53,011 nucleotides of DNA from Lysobacterales bacterium (GTDB lineage: Bacteria > Pseudomonadota > Gammaproteobacteria > Xanthomonadales > Marinicellaceae). This document shows, piece after piece, positions 19,301 through 28,067 of the stretch (position 1 is its first letter; every line of letters begins with the position of its first letter). The DNA is taken from positions 1-53,011 of the forward strand of contig JAGRJR010000012.1 in the NCBI GenBank assembly GCA_020442635.1, read 5' to 3'. The position numbers and the translations under genes were made by a program. The notes under the pieces are model-generated. The model saw only the letters and a program-made list of their open reading frames with translations, ran no database searches and was not told the origin of the DNA.

Positions 19301-19611
19301 AAGCCGCCTTTCCTAAATTTGGGGGTCGTGTCCATTTCAACAGTAAGCTTACCTTGCAGTTCTGGGCTCAATGTTTGGTAAGTGGCCAATGGTTTATACA
19401 TTCGACCAGGCAGTGCAATACCATATTCACTACCACTGGGCAGAGGCTGAAAATTATCAGGGGTCTCTTCGTCTGGCAGAACACCCACTTGTGGCATGTT
19501 GTTGGAATTCAGTATTACTTTTTCACTGATCATCTCTTGTTTTCGATCAATGAGTAAAAACCAAACACCCAAAAAGGTTATACCGCCCAATATCAATGCT
19601 TTTGCTTTCAT
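16345..19611 (-). CDS. Large secreted protein with tandem cadherin-like/Ig-like repeats and IF..NFE tail
   Basis: 1088 residues. An N-terminal hydrophobic segment (about 5-22) serves as signal or anchor. Residues of about 120-580 are a beta-rich domain with many Gly and aromatic residues (GGVRLWMIDK, WGDYSAVAVDPND), like secreted beta-propeller-type proteins. From about 590 to 985 there are four tandem VCBS/cadherin-5-like repeats of 90-100 residues, each starting near 'ND..TT.ED' or 'D.VDENS' and ending 'VNAVND'. Repeats three and four are near-identical. A final domain ends DYIFRNNFESNVCQ, the tail motif seen in other secreted proteins here. No catalytic motif is recognised. It may be a surface adhesin or structural protein. 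It has its own terminator. Confidence 0.78.
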   Translation of the reverse strand: MKAKALILGGITFLGVWFLLIDRKQEMISEKVILNSNNMPQVGVLPDEETPDNFQPLPSGSEYGIALPGRMYKPLATYQTLSPELQGKLTVEMDTTPKFRKGGFRYEKLSPEELAWMKSKGPEFEAGNKSLVSSISAGGQVTNASNNGGFIFIPADPHGAAGPNQVVNVFNTTIEFYDKDGTNGSTRSLETFFAPVSPLNFTFDPKVLYDQYEDRFVVITLERQDTAGGDPDNTSRVLVAVSATSDPNGAWFMHAFNSEVTISGTDRWFDYPGFAVDEEVIYITGNMFGYGAGGYGGVRLWMIDKSGFYAGGAVSVIGPLNPYAGGGSSITTQPAHTYGTTPTGMGTYLMSYSRLASGGTEFWQTVRVDNPLGAVSFTQQYVAVGDIEPNGSALPSAPQSGTGLTLETNDPRVLDAVWRAGQVFTTATIESNTDLGETSASWLVFDANGGAIALDDFGVIDGEDISAGTFTFFPSIAVNADGGIGVGYSASSPSIFPGSYFSVRSPSDASGTMRQAEAIRPGTDFYHRTFGGTNRWGDYSAVAVDPNDECFWVYNKHAVTRNGGGASENGLYETAFGEFCNQNPNAVNDSITVTEGGSASVLDGGSGTVLNNDTDPDSADSLLVALVSGPVDAAGFTLNANGTFNYNHNGDEAPTDSFTYNACDDGTPVKCTQATVNININAVDDSPTAVADTDTVDENSSNNVITVLDNDTDPDGGPLQVTNVAQPANGSTTFTASNVSYTPDPDYCNDGLTTDDFTYTINGGSIATVQVSVTCQVNLDPIAVNDNATTDEDTLVSVAVLNNDNDPDVGDTLSVTSCSGASNGSVVLNGNNCDFTPSANFNGMAGFSYAISDGNGGSDSATVSVTVNAVNDEPVAVNDNATTDEDTLVSVAVLVNDSDVDTGDTLSVTSCSGASNGSVVLNGNNCDFTPSANFNGVAGFNYAISDGNGGTDIASVTLTVNAVNDEPSMAVNQAVYVSLSEIASPPAQNMACQFDFGPNEEDQSQAVNDMIVQVQSDPDNVLNFIDIDNAGAVSYTFSGNSGVAEVTVMLQDDGGTAFSGDDTSVPYTFNVHVQDYIFRNNFESNVCQ
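16720..17277 (-). repeat. Two direct 279-bp repeats (93 residues each)
   Basis: Units at about 16720-16998 and 16999-17277 encode successive cadherin-like modules, about 86% identical by my count of residues. Within them, 16808-16905 and 17087-17184 (98 bp each, offset 279) differ at only two positions, far less than their flanks. This suggests recent duplication or gene conversion. Confidence 0.85.
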
Positions 19612-19721
19612 AGTTTCCCTGTTTTTTATATCATTAAATGTTCGATTTTAATGATAAAAAGCCAGTAAAACCATTGAAAAACTGATTAACTGTAGATTAC
19701 TGATTAAAAAATATCGAGCAA

Positions 19722-19751
19722 GAAAAAAAGGCTCTATTGCAGAGCCTTTTT
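19722..19751 (-). terminator. Rho-independent terminator of the DUF885 gene (bidirectional form)
   Basis: AGGCTCT (19729-19735) pairs with AGAGCCT (19741-19747) across a 5-base loop, with A-runs and T-runs on either side so that it can work on both strands. It lies 20 bp after the stop of the leftward DUF885 gene. Confidence 0.88.
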
Positions 19752-19771
19752 GCTTAAGACATTGACTTGTA

Positions 19772-21529
19772 TTAATCCATCAATGGCGCAATAAAATTTT
19801 CTTCAACTGCTTTTGCCAATAGATCGGGTGGCAACAAACCTTGTTTTAGAATAAAGTCATGAAAATCCTTCTGCACAAATTTTTCTTTGAGTTTCAACTC
19901 GGTGGTGGCTCGGAGTTGTAATAATTTTTCATAGCCATAATAATAAGCAGTCGCTTGAGCAGGTGATCTGAAGGTATATCGATCAATTTCAGTTTGCGCA
20001 TTCTTATCATCTTCACCCACATCTTCCATCAGCACACGTTTAGCTTCCGCAGGTGAAATCAAACCTAAATTCAACATTGGATCTAACCAAATTCGTGCAG
20101 CACGTAATAAACGTGCCTGCAGTGAATACAATTGACCTTCCAAAGGCATGTATTCCTTACTGATTGCTTCAGCATACAAGGCCCAACCTTCTACATTGGC
20201 AGAATTAAATGCAAACAAGGCACGTGCAGTTGAAACACCTCCGCGTAACATGGTGGTAAATTGCATCTCATGGCCAGGTCTGGCCTCATGTGCTGATAAT
20301 GTCCACATCATGGCTTTAAAAGCGTAATCATTTTTAGGCCATGAACCATCTTCATTTTGCTCAATTTTGGGGACAATAAACTCTGGGAATTCACCCGTAT
20401 TACCGACCAGCCTGGGTACATCAAGGTGAGCTGCGGGCTGTTGCGCTGTTTCAGCTGCGGATGCCATTCTGGCTCTGGCTGGTTCATTAGGCAATGAAAT
20501 CAGGGCGTTTTTGCGGATGATGTCATCCAACTCACGCATGACCTTTTCGTACTCACCCATCAAAGCTTCTTCGCCATGAATCTGCTCATCTTTGAGTAAT
20601 TCCATCACAGCTCTGTAGTCGGTGGTCTTGTATCCATATTTTTCAGCCACTAACGGTGCCAGCGCCATCATCTCAAAGCGGATGTTCATAAAGGCAACTT
20701 GCCCTATTTTCATTAATTCTTCCGGAGATGCATCTACACCGTAGTTCTTTAACTGTAACTCGTATAATTCACGCGGCAACATAGCGCTTTCACGGGTATT
20801 AGGCAAAATATTGGCTTTGACCCACTCGTTATAGTCAGTTAATTGCGATTGTAATAATTTCAAAGAAGCTTCGTAACCCGTTAAATCAGTGGCAGCAAAA
20901 ACCTGTTCCAGACCTTGAATAAAGACCGGTGTCCGTTGTATGTCCTGCTCTACTTCCCCACGATAAGGTTTGATTAAATCATTCTCCCCCATACGCTCTG
21001 TCAAACGTTTCTTAGCCAGTTCAACCAATGGTTCAAAGCCTTCGGCTTCTCCGGTGTACTTTTTGAGTCTAACCAAAGCTGCTTGTTGACGTTCAAAAGG
21101 GACTTGTTTATCTAATTGACCATTGAAACCGGCAAAAATCAAACCCACCACATTACCATAAGGTAAAACACGTTCATTGTTGATTTTAGTGGCTTCGATG
21201 TTGTCCTTGACCGACTGAATCATGATTTCAATGTCTTGTTTGACCCTTGAATCTTTTTCTTCTGCCAAATACTTATTCAGCATTTTTAAGTTGTTTTCCG
21301 CCGTCTCAAGTTGACGCTCAACCAGATTATCCTTCAAGTCAAATATGGCTTCGTCATAACCATCAACACCTGACTGGGCTGAAAATTCTGGTGCGAATTT
21401 GGCTGTTGATTCCAGAATTTTATAAGCAATTTCGTTAGAACGTTTGACCCAGTCCTGTTCTTCGGCAAAAACTGGACTGCTCAAAGCAAACACCAATAAC
21501 ATTAAGGTTAGTTTTGATTTTTTTAACAT
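19772..21529 (-). CDS. DUF885-family periplasmic metallopeptidase-like protein
   Basis: 585 residues with a signal peptide (about 1-22, ending PVFA-E). The zinc-site motif of the DUF885 family, HEARPGHEM, is visible at 414-422, with a downstream Glu in SANVEGWALYAE near 446 as a likely third ligand. The C-terminal block RYTFRSPAQATAYYYGYEKLLQLR is also typical. The length matches the family. Such proteins are thought to be zinc-dependent peptidases, and the substrate is not known. The gene is monocistronic, with its own terminator. Confidence 0.88.
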   Translation of the reverse strand: MLKKSKLTLMLLVFALSSPVFAEEQDWVKRSNEIAYKILESTAKFAPEFSAQSGVDGYDEAIFDLKDNLVERQLETAENNLKMLNKYLAEEKDSRVKQDIEIMIQSVKDNIEATKINNERVLPYGNVVGLIFAGFNGQLDKQVPFERQQAALVRLKKYTGEAEGFEPLVELAKKRLTERMGENDLIKPYRGEVEQDIQRTPVFIQGLEQVFAATDLTGYEASLKLLQSQLTDYNEWVKANILPNTRESAMLPRELYELQLKNYGVDASPEELMKIGQVAFMNIRFEMMALAPLVAEKYGYKTTDYRAVMELLKDEQIHGEEALMGEYEKVMRELDDIIRKNALISLPNEPARARMASAAETAQQPAAHLDVPRLVGNTGEFPEFIVPKIEQNEDGSWPKNDYAFKAMMWTLSAHEARPGHEMQFTTMLRGGVSTARALFAFNSANVEGWALYAEAISKEYMPLEGQLYSLQARLLRAARIWLDPMLNLGLISPAEAKRVLMEDVGEDDKNAQTEIDRYTFRSPAQATAYYYGYEKLLQLRATTELKLKEKFVQKDFHDFILKQGLLPPDLLAKAVEENFIAPLMD

Positions 21530-21776
21530 ATCACTTCACATATAAAGAAATGAAAAGATTATAGAATTCGCGAGCCAGGATTACATGGGCTGTAGGTCAT
21601 GAATTGTGTTTTACCATGCATCTTGGAGGCTAGCAAACAATAGAAAAATTCAGCAACAAATAAAACAAGCGTTGAATGTGTAACAGACATCAGTTTTCCT
21701 TAGAAAAACTGCTGATCTTAAATAAATGATGAAGCATTTATATCAAAACAGGTCATTAAATATCATTAATTTTAAG

Positions 21777-23534
21777 CTATAAATCAAAGCCAGCAATTAC
21801 CATATCGTGATCTGATGAAGCAAACGGTGAGGGTTGGTAATAATGAGCTGGCTTGGGGTTATCCTCGCTGATCGGCTCAAGATTATAATCAAACCAGGCA
21901 CTGTATATTGAATTGATATGCCATTGGGTCAAACCAGTGGCTTTCTTAGCGGTTTGATCGTTAGCCAAAATATAATCCAGCGACCCAACATAACCCCTGT
22001 AACTGGCGGTCCAGTTATGTGGGCCCAAAAATTGTTCTGCCAGATTTTTTAAGCCCTGGTTTTGTAATATAACAACCGGATCTTCCTTTTGGTATGCATT
22101 CAAATCACCAGCCAGAATCGTGTACGGAGCATCTTGTCCTGTTGGGTCAGCCAGTAGCCAATTCGCCACCAAATGAGCTGCCTCAGTTCTGGCCACATTA
22201 AAACATCCCTGACCATCTTTTTGATCCAGATTTTTGTCTGTGGCATCTTGGCAGCTTTTGGATTTCAAATGTGCCGCTGCGAAATTGACTTTATTGTTGT
22301 TTTGGGTTACAAAAGTTTGTGTCACAACAATGCGGTGTTTAGTTTCATCAAAAGCCGCGTTAACCCCTTGATTCAACAAAGCATATTTACCCAAAGCTTT
22401 TACCCGACCTGGTTGATATAAAATTCCGACCCTGATCACATCATCACCTAAGGCACCTGTTTGTATGAAAGACCATTTTTGCTTTCCCGCTAATTGATTT
22501 AATGAACTGACTAATTGTTGTGCAGTATCTTCTGTATTTTCCAGTTCTTCTACCGCCATAATGTCAGCATCAGCCAGATTGATTGCTGTTGCCAGTTTTA
22601 ACACTTGGCGATCATATTCAGCTTGTGAATCTGCGCCACGACAGCTAAAATTTTTCCTGGGACCGCATTGCTGACCTACATCAATAGAGGTAAAAAAGTT
22701 TTTCAAGTTAAAGTTAGCCACTTTAAGCTTTCCACTTGGCGTTTGTGGTTGACTTTTGGTAAAGGCAGTCATTAACTCGAATTTCTCGGATGGTTGAATT
22801 TTGTACTGACCGAATGCAAAATGCATAACTCCTGTTACATTCAGTTTTTGTCCCAAAGTAATGGGTGGTTGATTAAATAAGGTAGCAACTGGATATTCAG
22901 CCAAACTGCCATCATCAATAATCAACCGATTTTGTTTGTCCAACTTGTATTGTTCTTTAACCTGAGGCCCTGGCCTGAAACGGGCCGTGGGATTTAACAA
23001 TAAATCTGATGAAACTGTTATCTCCCCATATTTTGGGTACTGAAAGATGTCAGTTATTACCACTGGCTGCTTAAACCGCACCCGCATACCTTCAACCTGT
23101 TCCAAATCATAGTCTTTCAATGGTAGTGTCAACAAAACAGGTTCAGGTAAAATCTGTTCTTTATGACATACTTTAAGAACGGAAACATCATTAATTTGAG
23201 TCACTTCAAACTGTTCACTCACCTTTCCTTGCACCATCACCACATCTCCCGGTTGTAATATTTGTTGTCGGTCATCATAGTGAATGAACATACCATCTGA
23301 TGTGGCTGGATTGTTATCGGCATCAAGTTGTTGAATAAAAAAGCCTTCCAAAGCGTCTTTGCCTCTAAAGTCGGCAGTCACCACTCCTTTTGTGGTTATC
23401 TGTTGATTAAGTAGGGGAGATTGCTTCCCCATACCTTGTATTTCTGCTATTGGGGTGACAGATTCATTACATTTAAGTTGAGCTGCTTCAGCCACAGAGG
23501 TGAGCCCTACCAATAATAAAAGCCAATTTTTCAT
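21777..23534 (-). CDS. ExeM/NucH-family extracellular endonuclease
   Basis: About 585 residues from MKNWLLLL (the frame extends 12 codons further to 23570, but the signal peptide starts here). The signal peptide is at 1-17. The N-terminal half is OB-fold-like (ITTKGVVTADFRGKDALEGFFIQ, near residue 45). The C-terminal half is an endonuclease/exonuclease/phosphatase fold with LKVANFNLKNFF, ADADIMAVEELEN, AAHLKSKSC, ILAGDLNAY and the final SSDHDMVIAGF, which holds the catalytic Asp-His pair. The order and CGPRKNFSCRGADS are typical of ExeM/NucH nucleases. Secreted nucleases of this type digest extracellular DNA. It may feed the ComEC channel encoded 2 kb away, but that link is inference. Confidence 0.9.
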   Translation of the reverse strand: MKNWLLLLVGLTSVAEAAQLKCNESVTPIAEIQGMGKQSPLLNQQITTKGVVTADFRGKDALEGFFIQQLDADNNPATSDGMFIHYDDRQQILQPGDVVMVQGKVSEQFEVTQINDVSVLKVCHKEQILPEPVLLTLPLKDYDLEQVEGMRVRFKQPVVITDIFQYPKYGEITVSSDLLLNPTARFRPGPQVKEQYKLDKQNRLIIDDGSLAEYPVATLFNQPPITLGQKLNVTGVMHFAFGQYKIQPSEKFELMTAFTKSQPQTPSGKLKVANFNLKNFFTSIDVGQQCGPRKNFSCRGADSQAEYDRQVLKLATAINLADADIMAVEELENTEDTAQQLVSSLNQLAGKQKWSFIQTGALGDDVIRVGILYQPGRVKALGKYALLNQGVNAAFDETKHRIVVTQTFVTQNNNKVNFAAAHLKSKSCQDATDKNLDQKDGQGCFNVARTEAAHLVANWLLADPTGQDAPYTILAGDLNAYQKEDPVVILQNQGLKNLAEQFLGPHNWTASYRGYVGSLDYILANDQTAKKATGLTQWHINSIYSAWFDYNLEPISEDNPKPAHYYQPSPFASSDHDMVIAGFDL

Positions 23535-23599
23535 TGTTATTGTGAGTAAAGAATGACCATATATTACCATGCCAGTATTAAATGGTTACAATAAATTAC

Positions 23600-23715
23600 G
23601 AGTAAAAAAAACCCGGAATGATATCCGGGTTAATGGGGAATTTAGACCTGGTTAAAGGCCTATGAAAAAATAAATGTTAACGAGGTGATGAAACTAAATT
23701 TATCACCTAGAGCAT
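23600..23715 (-). ncRNA. Candidate small RNA ending at an orphan terminator
   Basis: In the 284-bp divergent gap between the nuclease and lolC-like genes a strong terminator points leftward with no gene upstream of it on that strand. Just before it on the minus strand lies another stem-loop, GGTGAT...ATCACC (23707-23684). AT-rich -10-like sequence (TAAAAT near 23720) precedes it, without a good -35. The simplest reading is a short RNA of roughly 100 nt ending near 23603. The alternative is a terminator that insulates the nuclease gene from spurious upstream transcription. Confidence 0.3.
23603..23631 (-). terminator. Orphan rho-independent terminator
   Basis: On the minus strand, AACCCGGA and TCCGGGTT form an 8-bp stem (23610-23631) followed by eight T. 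The + strand copy has no T-run after the stem, so it works leftward only. The nearest leftward gene starts after it and the gene to its right runs the other way. Confidence 0.85.
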
Positions 23716-23860
23716 ATTTTAACTGTGTTTTCGCTGAGCAAATGTAAAGCTTTGTAAATTGAATGAACGGTTTTTTTTTAAAACTTGGTGAAACCTTTCA
23801 GATTACATTTGAATCCAAGGCAACATTAAGTCAAAATATCGTGAAACTACGGAATTGTTT

Positions 23861-25105
23861 ATGAACTTACCTTTATTCATTGGACTCAGATACACCAAAG
23901 CCAAACGCAAAAACCATTTTATTTCGTTCATTTCATTGATTTCCATGGCGGGTATAGCCTTGGGCGTGATGACTGTAATCGTGGTAATTGGGGTAATGAA
24001 TGGCTTTAACAAAGAATTTCAGCAACGCATGCTCAGTACGGTGTCTCACGCCACCATTTCTGCTTTCAGTGGAGAGCATTTGAACCAATGGCAACAAGCT
24101 GTTGATCAGGTAAAGGCTAGGGACCAAGTGCTTGGCGCTGCACCTTACATCCGAACCGAAGGTATGCTTCAAGGTTTCAGAACTGAGGGGGCATTGATAC
24201 AAGGCATCATGCCTGAGTTAGAACAACAAGTCACTGAGTTCCAAAATGCGATGCGCTACGGTTCACTTGAAGATTTACAAGCTGGTAAGTTCAACATCAT
24301 CCTGGGTGTCGATTTAGCTGCACACTTAGGCATTGGCCCTGGCGACACAGTGATGTTATACGTGCCAGAATTTCGAACCACTGCTGTGGGCGTTACACCA
24401 CGATTAAAACGTTTTACTGTAACGGGTATTTTTGAAGTGGGCATGTATGAATACGACTTCAAATTGGGTTTGATTCACCTGGAAGATGCCAGAAAACTAC
24501 TGCGTTTGCCAGAGGGTTCTGCTGAAGGTGTGAGAATTAAAGTAGATGATTTAATGCAAGCCCCTAGGATTGCCCGTGACCTAGCTCCTGAGCTGGATGG
24601 TTTTTATCGCATACGTGATTGGACTCAGGAGCATGTTAATTTTTTCAAAGCAACTCGTACCGAACGCATGGTAATGTTCATCATTTTATCCATGATTGTG
24701 GCGGTAGCTGCGTTTAATATCTTATCAACATTGGTCATGCTGGTCACCGAGAAACAGTCTGATGTCGCCATTTTACGTACATTGGGCATGTCTGGCGGTA
24801 AAATTATGGGTATATTTATGGTATCCGGAACGCTGATTGGCCTGATTGGCACCACCATTGGTACCATTCTCGGACTGGTTACTGCTGCCAATATCAACAG
24901 CATCATGAAAACGCTTGAGGGTTGGTTTAATACCGAATTTCTATCTAAAGACGTCTACTATATCACCGAAATAACAGCTGACTTAAGAACAGCTGATGTG
25001 TTGTTGATTGTTGGTATTGCTTTTGGTCTATCTGTTTTAGCAACACTCTATCCAGCTTGGCGCGCGGCCAGAGTCGAACCAGCGGAGGCGTTACGTTATG
25101 AATAA
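23861..25105 (+). CDS. lolC: Lipoprotein-releasing system permease (LolC/E family)
   Basis: About 414 residues from MNLPLFIGLRY (an in-frame ATG two codons earlier is also possible). The N-terminal block YTKAKRKNHFISFISLISMAGIALGV, a first helix at about 22-48, a periplasmic domain to about 260, then three helices (near 268-295, 315-345, 375-400) ending in YPAWRAARVEPAEALRYE are classic LolC/LolE. With LolD it extracts mature lipoproteins from the inner membrane and passes them to LolA. Only one permease gene is here, directly followed by lolD and comEC. It may therefore be a single LolF-type permease acting as a homodimer, or a LolE partner may lie elsewhere. It overlaps lolD by 8 bp. Confidence 0.92.
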   Translation: MNLPLFIGLRYTKAKRKNHFISFISLISMAGIALGVMTVIVVIGVMNGFNKEFQQRMLSTVSHATISAFSGEHLNQWQQAVDQVKARDQVLGAAPYIRTEGMLQGFRTEGALIQGIMPELEQQVTEFQNAMRYGSLEDLQAGKFNIILGVDLAAHLGIGPGDTVMLYVPEFRTTAVGVTPRLKRFTVTGIFEVGMYEYDFKLGLIHLEDARKLLRLPEGSAEGVRIKVDDLMQAPRIARDLAPELDGFYRIRDWTQEHVNFFKATRTERMVMFIILSMIVAVAAFNILSTLVMLVTEKQSDVAILRTLGMSGGKIMGIFMVSGTLIGLIGTTIGTILGLVTAANINSIMKTLEGWFNTEFLSKDVYYITEITADLRTADVLLIVGIAFGLSVLATLYPAWRAARVEPAEALRYE

Positions 25106-25778
25106 TCAAGCCGTTATCAGTTGTAGTAACCTCACCAAGTATTTTGTTGATGGTGACCGCAAAATTCAGATATTTGAAGACTTGAACTTCAACGTAGAAG
25201 CTGGCGAAACCATTGCCATTATGGGAGCTTCAGGCTCAGGAAAGAGTACTTTGCTACACTTATTGGGCGGATTAGATACACCCAATGCCGGAGAAATCAG
25301 CATTCAGGGTAAAGCCATTTCTAAACTCAACCCAAAACAACGAGGCTTGTTACGTAACCAGCATTTGGGCTTTGTCTACCAGTTTCACCATTTACTGCCA
25401 GAGTTTTCTGCCTTGGAAAATGTGATGATGCCCTTGTTAATTGGTAAAACAAGTAAAAAAATAGCAAAACAAAAGGCCACTGAAATTCTTAATGCAGTTG
25501 GGTTATCAGAACGATTAACACATCGACCTGCTCAATTATCTGGTGGAGAAAGACAGCGGGCGGCCATTGCCCGTGCTATGGTTACTTCACCTGCTTGCAT
25601 TTTAGCTGACGAACCTACCGGAAACTTGGACGAAACGACAGCTGCCGCAGTGATGGAGTTGTTTGTTGACCTGAAAAAACAATTCAATACAGCTTTGGTA
25701 CTGGTCACTCATGATCAGAAAGTAGCCAAGCTGATGCAAAAACAATACACCTTAAAACAAGGAGAGTTATTACCATAG
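25098..25778 (+). CDS. lolD: Lipoprotein-releasing system ATPase LolD
   Basis: 226 residues. Walker A GASGSGKS is at 43-50, the Q-loop region GFVYQFHHLLPEFSALENVMMP near 93-114 is characteristic of LolD, the signature LSGGERQR is near 147, and Walker B CILADEPTGNLD near 170. It supplies ATP hydrolysis for moving lipoproteins off the inner membrane. It overlaps the permease gene and is followed closely by comEC, as in several Gammaproteobacteria. Confidence 0.96.
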   Translation: MNNQAVISCSNLTKYFVDGDRKIQIFEDLNFNVEAGETIAIMGASGSGKSTLLHLLGGLDTPNAGEISIQGKAISKLNPKQRGLLRNQHLGFVYQFHHLLPEFSALENVMMPLLIGKTSKKIAKQKATEILNAVGLSERLTHRPAQLSGGERQRAAIARAMVTSPACILADEPTGNLDETTAAAVMELFVDLKKQFNTALVLVTHDQKVAKLMQKQYTLKQGELLP

Positions 25779-25813
25779 GCATTAAATTAACGCCTTTCAG
25801 CACCCTGCTATTT

Positions 25814-28036
25814 TTGTTGGGTGCTTCATTAATTCTGTGGTGTCCAGCCATTAGTATTGCCTTGTTGCTTTTGTGCTCAACCTTGCTTGTCACACTGGTT
25901 CTGCTATCGAGAATTTACCGCCATATATCATTTGTCGCTGTTTTTCTTGCAGGTTTTTTATATGCCTTGCTGGCCTGCCAACATCAAATCCAATCACAGT
26001 TAAATCAACCACAAAGCCTAACTTATGAGGGGATGGTGGCATCGCTGCCAAAATTTTCAACTCAAAAAGTCAGCTTTATCTCTAAAGATTTAAACAATAA
26101 TAAATCATACCTGCTGAACTGGTATACCAATAACAACCACACTACACCTGACTTTAAACCAGGCCAAATATACCAATTAGAAGTCAATCTAAAACCACCT
26201 TCAGGGACAGTTAATGGTGTAGGTTTTGACCGAGAAAAATGGTTATTTAGAAATCGGATAGATGCTGTTGGAACCATTAAGTCATTTGAATTGATGCAAA
26301 ACTCAAGTCACCACTTAATCCACCAGTGGCGTCAGTATTTTTCTACTCAAATTGAGCATCATTTTTCTACAAACAGCACCCTTGCCTTAATTAAAGCTTT
26401 ATCAATTGGTGATAAAAGTCACTTTGAACATGAGGATTTTCAACGTTTCCAACAAACCGGAACAGCCCATTTGATTGCCATTTCAGGTTTGCACATTGGC
26501 ATGGTGGCATTAATAGGTTGGCTATTGGGCAACCTGTGTTTTTGGCTTTGGCCTCAACAAAAACTAAGCAAAATAACATTGCAAGTGATTTGTGGTCTGA
26601 TTATGGCTTTTTTATATGCAGGCTTGGCTGGTTTTGCGATCTCCACCCAACGAGCTTTGATTATGCTGCTGGTCTATGCTTATTTCAAACTCACCAAAAG
26701 AAACAGTTACGCCTGGGATGTGTGGTCATTCAGTTTATTGGCCGTTCTTTTATTAGACCCTTTGAATGTGCTAGATACCGGCTTCTGGCTTTCTTTTTGC
26801 GCCGTGGCTGTACTGATTGTCTGTTTTCAAGGCATTAAACAACAGCGCCATAAATTAGTACGGTTTTTCACCATTCAGTGGCGATTGCTGATAGGCATGC
26901 TACCCTTAACCTTGTTAACCTTTTCCCAAATAAATTTGTTAACACCTTTGGTCAACATGGTGATGATTCCATTGATGACTTTTGTACTGGTGCCGCTGGT
27001 TCTGCTGATGATGGTTTCTTTGACATTTTTAAGCTTCATTCCAAACTGGTTGATTGATTTGCTTGATTATTGCTGTCAATGGTTTCTTGTCACACTAGAC
27101 TGGTTAGCTGTTCATGCTGTAGTTCCGGTTAACTTTGTCATTGAAAATATTTGGCAAGCACTGCTTTTTTTCTCTGGGATTGTTATTTTGATGTTACCCA
27201 AAGCAATTCCACAAAAGTTTTGGGGGATTTTGCCCATTTTTTTGGCCACATTGAACCACAAGGCATCTATTCCAGACGGTCACTTTAGGGTATCTTTTTT
27301 TGATGTAGGTCAAGGTTTAGCAGTCCATGTTACAACAGCAAACCATAACCTACTTTACGATGTAGGTGCAGCCTATGACAGCGGATTTAATATGGCTGAT
27401 GCTGTGTTATTGCCCTATTTCAAACAAAATAACATCCATGCTTTGGATACGCTCATTCTGTCACATCAAGATAATGACCATTCTGGTGCAGCGGAGTTTT
27501 TATTGTCACAATTAAAAATAGCCAGCATATTAGGCACTGAAGAAAAACACCAGCCATGTATTACAGGCGTAAAATGGCAATGGGATCAGGTCAATTTCAC
27601 AATCATCAGTCCTTACAATCTTCAACCCTATCTAAAGAATAACAGCTCATGTGTACTAAAAATAGAGAATGCAGATGGTTTTGCAGTACTGTTAACCGGG
27701 GACATTGAAAGTCCGGTTGAATATAGACTGGCACAATTGCCTGAAAATTTAATACAATCTGAGGTGTTATTGATTCCTCATCATGGCAGCAAAACTTCTT
27801 CAACAGAATCTTTTATCAAAGTAGTCAACCCGAAAATCGCTATTAACTCATCAGGTCAATACAATCCTTTTAATCATCCGGCAAAAGAGGTTCTCGAAGC
27901 CTATCAACATTTTGACATTCCTGTATTCGACACTCAAAGTGGTGGCATGATAACGCTTTCTTCTCAATCAGGTTCAGCAATCAGCCAATTACGTCAAACA
28001 GCTCCAAAAATATGGCGAAAAAAAAGCCCGGAATAA
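25814..28036 (+). CDS. comEC: ComEC/Rec2 DNA-uptake channel protein
   Basis: About 740 residues from a TTG at 25814. The frame is open further upstream, and the start could be earlier at a non-standard codon, since the gap to lolD is only 35 bp and no ATG fits. The N-terminal hydrophobic helices, the competence domain with SIGDKSHFEHEDFQRFQQTGTAHL near 197 and AISGLHIGMVAL near 221, and about eight membrane helices to ~480 are typical. The C-terminal third is a metallo-beta-lactamase-like domain with FFDVGQGLAV, LSHQDNDHSGA and LIPHHGSKTSS. ComEC carries single-stranded DNA across the inner membrane in natural transformation. It is co-transcribed with the Lol genes. Confidence 0.93.
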   Translation: MLGASLILWCPAISIALLLLCSTLLVTLVLLSRIYRHISFVAVFLAGFLYALLACQHQIQSQLNQPQSLTYEGMVASLPKFSTQKVSFISKDLNNNKSYLLNWYTNNNHTTPDFKPGQIYQLEVNLKPPSGTVNGVGFDREKWLFRNRIDAVGTIKSFELMQNSSHHLIHQWRQYFSTQIEHHFSTNSTLALIKALSIGDKSHFEHEDFQRFQQTGTAHLIAISGLHIGMVALIGWLLGNLCFWLWPQQKLSKITLQVICGLIMAFLYAGLAGFAISTQRALIMLLVYAYFKLTKRNSYAWDVWSFSLLAVLLLDPLNVLDTGFWLSFCAVAVLIVCFQGIKQQRHKLVRFFTIQWRLLIGMLPLTLLTFSQINLLTPLVNMVMIPLMTFVLVPLVLLMMVSLTFLSFIPNWLIDLLDYCCQWFLVTLDWLAVHAVVPVNFVIENIWQALLFFSGIVILMLPKAIPQKFWGILPIFLATLNHKASIPDGHFRVSFFDVGQGLAVHVTTANHNLLYDVGAAYDSGFNMADAVLLPYFKQNNIHALDTLILSHQDNDHSGAAEFLLSQLKIASILGTEEKHQPCITGVKWQWDQVNFTIISPYNLQPYLKNNSSCVLKIENADGFAVLLTGDIESPVEYRLAQLPENLIQSEVLLIPHHGSKTSSTESFIKVVNPKIAINSSGQYNPFNHPAKEVLEAYQHFDIPVFDTQSGGMITLSSQSGSAISQLRQTAPKIWRKKSPE

Positions 28037-28051
28037 TCCAGGCTTTCTTTT
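28021..28051. terminator. Bidirectional terminator between comEC and the OmpA-family gene
   Basis: AAAGCC (28023-28028) pairs with GGCTTT (28041-28046), with GGA/TCC inside and one mismatch. It is followed by CTTTT on the + strand and eight T on the minus strand. The hairpin includes the comEC stop codon and serves both convergent genes. Confidence 0.82.
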
Positions 28052-28067
28052 GAATTAATAATACCGA

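Noticed and set aside
21685..21720. ATCAGTTTT...AAAAACTGCTGAT stem-loop as the nuclease terminator
   Set aside because: It has a bulge, is AT-rich, and is not followed by a U-run on the minus strand. I could not support a call.
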